A stretch of DNA of 64,000 bases, taken from the NCBI RefSeq assembly GCF_000001735.4, contig NC_003070.9:18213971-18277970 (forward strand), read 5' to 3'. The DNA is from Arabidopsis thaliana (Eukaryota; Streptophyta; Magnoliopsida; Brassicales; Brassicaceae). Both the position numbers and the translations under genes were made by a program. Below the pieces are notes generated by a model. It saw only the letters and a list, made by a program, of their open reading frames with translations, was not told the origin of the DNA and made no database searches. Shown here in pieces: positions 56,112 to 64,000 of the stretch (positions are counted from its first letter, which is position 1; every line of letters begins with the position of its first letter).

Positions 56112-57494
56112 GGGGGTATTATTGGTTTGTGATTTATATGGATTTTTAGTGACAAAATGTTATGAAAAATCTTTTGTTATTTAATTAAGATTTTATAAGA
56201 CTTTTGGTGTTATTAAATTTTGATTTGTAAAAAAATAATCTAAATTTTTTATAAATCTGAACTTATTGGATTCATACTCTAATAAAGTCATTACAAATTT
56301 TGTGTTATTTAACTTAAACAACAGTTTTCATGATTGTTAATGATTTAAAATTTTGTGTTATTGGATTATGATTTTATACTCTTTTCTTCACAAATTAAAA
56401 TCATGAAAAGTATCATAAAAAGAGAGAGATTGTGAATCATGACTTTGGATATAAACAAAAACCAATGATACGAACAGATGCAGAAATCTCATTAACAGTA
56501 ATGAACAATACAATATAACCTCTACAAATTAATATTCGATAAATTAATAACCTCTATAAATTAATAAATTCTTCTGGTCCCGAGTTGGGACCAGTGTAAA
56601 AAATGACACAAATTGATAAATTAATAAGATAATAATTTTTTAAAAAATCTTATATAAATATATGGTCCCATTAGTATCATAAATTAATAATTGTAAGAAC
56701 TTCTTAAAATATATATATGTTATATGTAAGAAAATTAGTGAAATATGAATCTGCTATTATTTTACTTTTATTAATTTATACTAATTTTTAGTAAAGTTCA
56801 ATTTTAATATTTTTACTACATCAAAAACTGTTTTTTTGTTGTTTTTTGGACACAATAATTTATCCTTATTTGCAGTTACTTCTAGAAAGATAATGATTAT
56901 AAATAAAATAAAATTATTTCAAACATAATTTTTAAAAAAATTACAAAATTAACCTAAATTCTCTATAAATTAATAATTATTATTTTATAAATAAATTAAT
57001 ACCTCTATAAATTAATAGAATTTCAAGGTCCCAACATTATTAATTTATAGAGGTTTTACTGTATATATATTATGGCTCAGGTCCCACACGTGCTCCTCTA
57101 TAATCTTTGTGAAAAATTAACACACAAACAATTTTTAGAACAAAGCATTTTAATCCAACACATGAAAAGTAAATATCCAACAAAATATTTGAAAATAAAA
57201 CTTCAAGTTCTTCATGGATAGTTCCATGTTCATGTAGCTTACTTACGAATACCATAGTTATTGTGTTTATGCGTGTGATTTTCACTTTGGTGGAGATAGA
57301 TTTTATAGAAGAGGAGAGAATAGTATACAATATTTTGGAGATATGTTATAATTTTGGAGAAATCACAAATCAAAGTTTATAATTATATTCAGGAAGATTT
57401 TACAAGATTCTAGAAAGACTTTACAAGATTTTGGATTCTATATCTTTTAAAAGTCATTAAAACTCTTTCAAAATCACAAACCAATAACACCCCC
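56112..57494. mobile_element. PIF/Harbinger-like TIR element carrying a nested insertion
   Basis: The left end GGGGGTATTATTGGTTTGTG (56112-) and the reverse complement of the right end, GGGGGTGTTATTGGTTTGTG (57494 leftwards), are inverted repeats with one mismatch in 20. The flanking TAA at 56109-56111 and 57495-57497 is a 3-bp target duplication of the TWA type used by PIF/Harbinger transposons. The total is 1383 bp including a 551-bp MITE inserted inside, so the host element is ~830 bp. There is no transposase frame, so it is non-autonomous. Confidence 0.75.
56511..57061. mobile_element. Emigrant-type (pogo-like) MITE nested in a TIR element
   Basis: The left end CAATATAACCTCTACAAATT and the reverse-complemented right end CAGTAAAACCTCTATAAATT are inverted repeats. 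The element is flanked by TA on both sides (56509-56510 and 57062-57063), the target of Tc1/mariner/pogo elements. The right end fits the CAGTAAAACCTCTATAAATT end I remember for the Arabidopsis Emigrant family, and ~550 bp is the usual Emigrant size. Further internal copies of 'aacctctataaattaata' occur near each end. The right end is closer to consensus than the left. Confidence 0.75.
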
Positions 57495-58437
57495 TAAAAC
57501 ATCTACTTGCAAACCCAACTTGATGAACCTTTGATGATGAAGCTTTGGAATCATCAATGATATGTTGACACATGTATCTCTAGACTTACTCGACAGAAGA
57601 CCGGATAAGCAGAAATAGACCTTTCAGATCTTGATCCAAATCTGATTGTGAATTCTTGTTGGTAGAAGCTACAAGAACTGCCTAACCGCAACAACACCCA
57701 TCTGGCCATCTCATAGATGAGAGATTGGGATCAATCGGTTGAAGGCCTTGGGAAGAGAAGCTAAAACTGAAGGTAGGATAATTAGGGATTGAAATTGATT
57801 TCAAAAGTTTGTGATTTTGACCCAAAATTGGCCATCATGACATAACCTTTATTCGGTCATGAACAACCGAGAGCAAAACGGCAGGAAAACGCCGACGAAA
57901 ACCGATCATCGAGACTGTGAAAGTCAAATCGATACCGAACACAAACCAACCATCCATCACAATACGAGCTGATGCATGTTGGAAGATAGCCCGCTAAACG
58001 GGATTGGATAACCGGAAAAGATCCGGACGTTAACAAAAAGTTCAGTCGATCGCTCTCTGAAATATTCATGAGAGAGAAGAGAGAAAATCGACTGAAGAAG
58101 AAATCTTTCTGTTAAAAAGAAAATTAAAAAAAAAAAAAAAATTGATAATGAAAATTTTAAACAATAATATATAAAAATGCACCAATCACATACCCGCCGG
58201 CATACCCACCCATTTTTCTGATATAGTCAATAAATATTTTGAAAATTTGTAGCTATGAAATAGGTCTATGTGAACCTCAAGCAAATTCAGAATGGAATTA
58301 CTTATTTATAGAGATCTATAGAATAAACTTAATGGTATTTATTGGCAAACATGTATATTAATTAAATGAACTAATTATTATTAGACATTAGACAGCATAT
58401 GCATATGCATATGTTTGCACACACAAAAAAAGACAGC
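57495..58437. other. intergenic DNA with a GC-richer island
   Basis: The stretch 57540-58080 is noticeably less AT-rich than its surroundings and has an open frame on the minus strand, 58069-57857 (MNISESDRLNFLLTSGSFPV...). I recognise no domain. A decayed gene or transposon leader is possible but not shown. Confidence 0.35.
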
Positions 58438-59119
58438 ATAGAGCAAGATAGAACCATTCACCACCACATCATAAGATGTTAGAATTGATAAAAATAAATA
58501 AGATAATTGTTTGGTATAGTATTTTTCTCGTATCAAAAACGGAGTTCTATTACTTTATGAATTCATTTAGAATATTCAACTTTTTCGGTTTTTTTTTTGC
58601 TAAATTATAAATATTTCATTGATAATGAAAAAGTTTAGGTTACAAACATAAATTTGGAACCTATACATATGAATCCATAGCAAAAAAAAAAAGAATTAAA
58701 CATAAAAGCATAAAGACGGTTAGTTAAAACCACGATTTCGATTCATCTTCTCAACCTTGCAATGAAGCAATGGGAAAAGACGAAGCAATGATGTTCTAAA
58801 TTATCCTTCTCATATGAGTTGTAAGAGGAGAAGGGCTAATGCTAATTGTGAAACACCTCAGAAAACTCCAAAGTGTGACGGATCAAAATTTTAGAAGCCT
58901 TTCGCATGAGACCCGAGACCGAACTGTCAACGGTTTGGTACTCCAAAGCGGAGAACATTCTTCGCTCCAATCCATGAGCTTTCCCAAAAACAGAACCTCA
59001 CACACCAAAAAAACAAATGATGCAAGCTCCCTCTAACCAAGTTCATTATTCAAAGTTAGCAGTATAGAGCAAGATAGAACCATTCACCACCACATCATAA
59101 GTCATGGTGGTGAATGGTT
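58438..59119. repeat. 38-bp direct repeat pair with adjacent hairpin and retro-like poly(A)
   Basis: The 38-bp sequence starting ATAGAGCAAGATAGAACCAT is present perfectly at 58438-58475 and 59064-59101. At the second copy, AACCATTCACCACCA (59078-59092) and TGGTGGTGAATGGTT (59105-59119) form a perfect 15-bp hairpin with a 12-nt loop. Between the copies the minus strand looks like a 3' UTR ending in AATTTAGC followed by ten A (58590-58600). That suggests a retroelement or processed transcript tail. The boundaries do not coincide exactly with the repeats. Confidence 0.6.
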
Positions 59120-61077
59120 TTATATCATTACTATGAACATGTCAAAAATAAAGTAATTACTCATAATTTGACATTTTCCACCGATAATTAGATATACTAG
59201 ATTGAACACTTTCAACAAAAAATGATTAATTAAAATCCGCTTACCAGTTTGCGAAGAAATGTTTTAGTAGAACACAAAAACGTGCATGTATACCTTTTTG
59301 ATCCATTTGTTATAGACGTAAAGAATGCCAGAAAAAGAACATTTTTCTTTCTTTTTGCACAAAATAGAGAGCAAATATCAAAATAAAAAACCTTTAATTT
59401 TATCTTTCGCAAATGCTAGCTTTTCTCCAAAATAGTTATCATACCAAATACAAAATGCAATGAAAAAGAAAATTTCTTAAAGTGGATTCTTTTCGATATC
59501 TTTCTCTCTAATCCATACGTTCGACCATTTATAACTTTCTCTTTGTTATCAGAATTTTAACCTACAGTATTTTGTTTGGATATCACTTTTTCTTTTCTCG
59601 TCTTTCTTTCTAGTCTATTATTCATCCTTTTTCGTCTTTCAGATATTCAGATAGATAGTGATTAGCCAAAGATATACCTCCTGAGCTGTTGTCAAATAGG
59701 AGCAACACCAAACCCGCACGAGAGCCCATGTTATATGGGGTATCTATCCCGAATTATAAAATTTAAACTTAAAATATAAATATACTAACAGTTTAATATT
59801 AATTAGATTATACAAGAAAAAAAAAGTTAAAACATAAAATTTGACTCATCTATTATAAACTTATATAGTTATTTCAACACATGAGATGGCCAAATTGGAG
59901 TAATAACTAGTGGGTTTAGTGGAGTTTTAGTTTTCCTTTCTCCAAAATTGGTTTAGCTAGTGGAGCTCGTAGAAACAATAACATTAATAATAAAAGGAAG
60001 GATTCTACTATTAACAATTAACTCGCACTAATCTAAAAGGAGGGTTGAATTTAGAATTAAAATCACATCAGTAATAATATTTCTCTCCATCTTTTTGTGT
60101 CTAACTTCTCTCTTCAATTTCTATTTCTAATTATGCAAAGATATGAGAAGTTGAAGCAATAAATAGTGGATTTAGTAAACCTAGTGGAAACAATATTCCT
60201 ACCATTTGGACTGCTTCGAAAAATCAATCGGACTGACACTTGAGAAATCATAAGTGATTGATCTTCGTTTGTAAAAAATTTCCTGATTTTTGCGTTCAAT
60301 TTCCAACCAATTTAAAACTGGACCAAGATATGTGTGTAGATTTCATGTCCGTCACAATAGTTGTTCCAAATAAAAAAAACAGCACTACCAAACTTGATGT
60401 GATGAGTCCAGTAAAAGGAGCTTATACACGACTTAAAGACCATATGAAAGAAGTTCAAATTTATATCATATATGTAGATTCAGTGCCTTAAAAGTAAGGA
60501 CTCGTGGGCACTCATGAGCATATAGGATTCCAATACTGATATAACCCTCCTACAAAAACTAATGCTAACATTATAAACATTAAATGATTTTTATTGGCTA
60601 TTTTGGTATATGCATGGTAGTTTCCATATTATTTGGCATGGCCTTGTTTCAGTGTTGGCGTCAAAACATAAGTGAACTGGTGTGCCTAAGACTTGAGGTC
60701 TTAGACGAAATGTTAAATGTGTAATCTCTTTTTCTTTTTGCTACGGTTTATTTTAAAAAATTCATGATCTTTTAATGATTTTTTTATGGTTATCATTAGA
60801 AAGCAGTATTCTCTAATAAGTAGGTGATCAATTTTGTCCAACAATGACACGTTTTTTCAAATGGCTATTAGCCTTGTTATTGTTACAACGAATCGAGTAT
60901 GTGTGCTTTTTTCAAAGCAAAACAAATATAACATGATTTTTATATGAAATATATTAAAAATGAATAAGATTTTATCGGATAAATGAAATTTTTTACACAA
61001 GATAAAAAAAAAACATTAACTCGTAATTTCATTAATATGGTTAAATATCATTAATATCAACTTTTACGAGTAGTATT
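59120..61077. other. gene-poor AT-rich region
   Basis: About 2 kb without a supported gene. Open frames are short and of low complexity. The region ends at the stop codon of the transporter copy. Confidence 0.45.
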
Positions 61078-62507
61078 CTAAAACCACAAGTGAAGAGTGA
61101 TCCCAACAATCGCCGAGTAAGTCCCCGTGACCATAAGAACTAAACCCATCACAATAATCACCACCAAAACCACACTCTCAAACTCCAGACATCTCCTATA
61201 TCCCTTACTGATCTTTAAATAAATTACACATGGAAACACTATCGAAGTACAACTACTCAAAAGTGCGCCTATAAGTGACATTACATATCCAAACAATGGC
61301 ACAACAAGTGCAACCAATATTGTTCCTAAAACCAGCCCCGTTCCAGTCAACATCCGGAGGCTTCTCCTTTTATAGTTTGCTTGGATCAATCGTGTATTGA
61401 TTGCTTCCATGATCGGGGAAAGAATTAATGCGTATTTGGTTAGCGGACTCACGATTGTAGTAGATATTGCTATCACCGCGCTGATATTATGAGTTGGAAG
61501 GTTTAAAGTGATTTGTGATTGCACCTCTTCTCCATACATAAGATATCCAAAGATTGCCACCACAGCATAGATTATTGATGATAAAGCAAAGCTTATGGAA
61601 AGAATCTGCATGTATACTCAAAAAGAAAACAAAAACCGGTTTAAAATGATTGAAGAAATTTATATAAATTAACAAATCTTGTTAGCTGAAAATGTTTTGA
61701 TAAATTAAGTACCTTAGAGAAATGTTTTTTGTTCTTCATAGAATTGTAGATGGTTGGGAAGACATGATGTGCAGTGTAGCAAACAAGATACAAACTAACT
61801 GCGGTAGGAATTCCTGACCACTTGACCAGAACACCTTTGTTCTTAAATCCCACACCGTCAATAGCGCCGATCCAAAGAATAGACATTACTTGTATACAAG
61901 AAACTAGGATCCCACCGGCCGAAATATACGAGAGAAAATCTTGTGTTTCCAACCACATTGTTGGAACAACGATCAAAGAAGCAATAACGATAAACAAGTG
62001 CTTCGAATCCCGGCATGTGGGAACATGTGATACATATTGTCAGCTTCTAATATCAAGATTGCCGTTGCGACAAAATACAACTCGATGTATATGAAGAAAG
62101 AGACTAATAACCGACCTTTCTTCCCAAACGCTTTGTTCGCTAGATCAGGGTAACTACGAACCATAGGGTCGAGTTTGAGGCAACGTTGGAGAAGCAAACC
62201 GGTGTACCAAGTTGTTACACCAATTAGAAAGAAAAACAGAATGCTAATCCATCCACTTGAGGAAAGTGCATAAGGAATAGCCAATATTCCAACACCTAAC
62301 ACATATATACCATCAAAATAGCAATCTATTAGTTTTTCTTATAACAAAACTAATACTAAGGCTAATTACGAGTGATAATCGACTATAGTTATATATGAAA
62401 CTATATGTATCTTAGAAAGTTATACCTGACAAAGAATTCAATGTGTTGAAACAAGCGTGAACAGAGGAAATGCTAACATCACCGTCGTTGCCGCCGGAAA
62501 ATTCCAT
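61078..62507 (-). pseudogene. frameshifted vacuolar-type amino acid transporter (AVT1-like)
   Basis: Minus-strand exons 62507-62426, 62295-61713 and 61605-61078. The product resembles AAAP/AVT1-like amino acid transporters. The start is SISSVHACFNTLNSLSGVGILAIPYAL, a hallmark of the family's first helix. It is followed by SYPDLANKAFG, ILEADNMYHMFP, then, in another frame, LFIVIASLIVVPTMWL, SGIPTAVSLYLVCYTAHHVFPTIYNSM, and in the last exon YLMYGEEVQSQITLNLP, SPLTKYALILSPIM and GTYSAIVGI. Around 62005-62014, between ...MFPHAG and ...HLFIVIASL, the frame shifts by one and the first frame hits a stop shortly after. No intron with usable signals fits there. About 425 aa would be encoded if the frame were intact, the family size. 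It is a recent pseudogene or a natural-variant allele. Confidence 0.85.
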
Positions 62508-62823
62508 CTTAAATGTTTTGTTTTGTTAAATAAAAAAAAGACTAGAGTTTTTGAGGAACTTACTTACACATCATGACTTGTGTTGGTGTCAGTGAGAGTG
62601 AGTGTATGTATATATGGACCAAGTAGATAAACCGGAAATTGGTTTTTGAACCGGTTTAAATGTGAAACCCGTTTGGATTTTTGTTTTGTTTTTTTATCTC
62701 ATCTTCTTCTTCAGAAAAACACAAGATAACAGAATTGCCACCAAAGCTCCATTTTTATCCCCACACAGAAGAAGCTTGGGGAATGAGAAGATAAGAGCTC
62801 TCAAAATTCCCCGAATTTCGAAT
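62508..62823. promoter_or_regulatory. divergent promoter region of the transporter copy and CCS1
   Basis: 316 bp between two divergent start codons. It contains 'gtatatatgg' near 62607 and purine/pyrimidine-rich leader sequence (catcttcttcttcag at 62700-62714) for CCS1. The two genes must share this region. Confidence 0.6.
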
Positions 62824-64000
62824 ATGATTGTAACACTAAACCCTAAGATTCTCCATTTCTCCAAAATCCATCCTTTTTCTCGACCTTCTTCGTATCTCTG
62901 TAGAACTCGAAATGTGTCTCTGATAACCAATTGCAAGCTTCAGAAGCCTCAAGATGGTAATCAGAGAAGTAGTAGTAACAGAAATCTCACGAAGACCATT
63001 TCACTTTCCGATTCAGCACCGCCGGTTACGGAGGAGACCGGCGATGGAATTGTTAAGGGAGGTGGTAATGGTGGAGGAGGAGGAGGAGACGGAAGAGGAG
63101 GATTAGGGTTTTTGAAGATTTTACCAAGAAAGGTTTTGTCAGTTTTGTCGAATTTGCCACTTGCTATTACAGAAATGTTCACCATTGCTGCTCTCATGGC
63201 TCTTGGTAAGTGTTAGGGTTTTTGTAGATTTGAATTGGTTTGTTGCATTAGAGTTGAGAAAATGATTAAAGTTTCATCTTTTTAGGGACTGTGATTGAAC
63301 AAGGTGAAACCCCTGATTTCTATTTCCAAAAGTATCCAGAGGATAATCCTGTACTAGGGTTCTTCACTTGGAGATGGATTTCCACACTTGGATTGGATCA
63401 TATGTACTCTGCTCCTATTTTTCTTGGGATGTTGGTTCTTTTAGCAGCTTCACTTATGGCCTGTACTTATACTACTCAGATACCTTTGGTTAAGGTTGCA
63501 AGAAGGTTTGTTTTAGTTCCTTTGTTCGTTTTGTAACTCCTTCTTTCTACTGAAGAGCACTAAGGGAACTTTGGCAAATTGCAGATGGAGTTTTATGAAG
63601 TCAGATGAGGCAATTAAAAAGCAGGAGTTTGCAGATACTCTTCCTAGAGCTTCCATTCAAGACTTGGGAATGATTTTGATGGGTGATGGATTTGAGGTTA
63701 GGATTAGTTTTCTACTTTTCAAGTTCTTTTATATGTGTCTGTGAGGTTTGTCTTGGTCTAGTGATAGTAATTTTTCAGTTTGTTTGTTCTGCAGGTGTTT
63801 ATGAAGGGTCCTTCATTGTATGCTTTTAAAGGTTTGGCTGGTCGATTTGCACCTATTGGAGTACATATAGCAATGCTTCTGATTATGGTGGGTGGAACTC
63901 TTAGTGCTACCGGGAGCTTTAGAGGCTCGGTCACAGTTCCTCAAGGACTAAATTTTGTCATGGGAGATGTCTTAGCACCAATTGGGTTTTTCTCAATTCC
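62824..64000 (+). CDS. CCS1: CCS1, plastid cytochrome c assembly (System II, ResB-type), 5' part
   Basis: Partial: the gene continues beyond the window. Exons 62824-63205, 63286-63505, 63585-63696 and 63795-(64000); junctions keep frame and are GT-AG. The N-terminal ~60 residues (MIVTLNPKILHFSKIHPFSRPSS) are Ser/Arg-rich with few acids, a chloroplast transit peptide. A Gly-rich linker follows (GGGNGGGGGGDGRGG). The ResB/Ccs1 domain starts at the first membrane helix (SNLPLAITEMFTIAALMALGTVIEQGE), then LGLDHMYSAPIFLGMLVLLAASLMACT, MKGPSLYAFKG and GVHIAMLLIMVGGT. CCS1 works with CcsA in the thylakoid membrane to deliver and attach haem to cytochromes f and c6. The in-frame region upstream of ATG 62824 starts with GTG and is hydrophobic, so I prefer 62824. 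Confidence 0.92.

Noticed and set aside
57857..58069. 70-aa minus-strand frame in a GC-richer island
   Set aside because: No recognisable domain or promoter context; kept only as a note in the spacer entry.
1..64000. CRISPR arrays, bacterial operons, phage or viral genes
   Set aside because: None seen; the sequence is plant nuclear DNA with spliced genes, and no spaced repeat arrays or viral proteins were recognised.

Overview
This window is a plant nuclear genomic segment. The evidence is short GT-AG introns of about 75-650 nt, AT-rich intergenic DNA, and plant-only gene families. Several encoded proteins match, to the residue count and in order, genes I know from Arabidopsis thaliana chromosome 1, the At1g49240-At1g49380 block. 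Symbols are given only where protein length and diagnostic residues agree with what I remember of that block; no database was consulted.

Layout. 1-5.1 kb: a possible minus-strand gene running off the left edge, then actin ACT8 (+), a U4 snRNA gene (-) with complete Pol II snRNA signals, and, divergent from it, a 74-aa prefoldin-like protein (+). 5.1-10.3 kb: the relic of an unidentified minus-strand gene, then a decayed DNA ligase 1 paralogue (+). 10.8-12.9 kb: two broken pieces of MSL-type mechanosensitive channel genes. 13.4-16.6 kb: receptor kinase PERK7 (-) and a tRNA-Thr(AGU) gene (-). 18.6-19.7 kb: RRM-protein gene PEG2 (-). 20.9-23.0 kb: the Rab7-type GTPase RABG3E (+). 24.0-24.4 kb: a small secreted organ-specific-type protein (-). 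24.4-32.4 kb: gene-poor DNA with a LINE relic and a MITE. 32.5-33.8 kb: BURP protein USPL1 (+). 36.1-37.1 kb: a proline-rich zinc-ribbon-like protein (+). 38.4-50.0 kb: the 25-exon phosphatidylinositol 4-kinase alpha gene (+). 51.1-53.1 kb: a pfkB-family pseudouridine kinase (+). 53.4-55.5 kb: an F-box protein (-) with tandemly duplicated exons. 55.5-61 kb: transposon-rich DNA including one MITE nested in another TIR element. 61.1-62.5 kb: a frameshifted amino-acid transporter copy (-). 62.8-64.0 kb: the 5' part of plastid cytochrome c assembly gene CCS1 (+), cut by the window end.

The genes do not form one pathway. Most are housekeeping or endomembrane genes (actin, U4, tRNA, Rab7, PI4K alpha, CCS1), with small-family genes and pseudogenes between them. 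The observations most worth checking are the ASDURF-like prefoldin beside U4, the siRNA-complementary stretch in PEG2, the duplicated exons of the F-box gene, the three lesions of the ligase copy, the shuffled MSL fragments, the unidentified gene relic at 5.5-6.15 kb, and the nested TIR elements near 56-57.5 kb. I see no evidence of a wholly new system.
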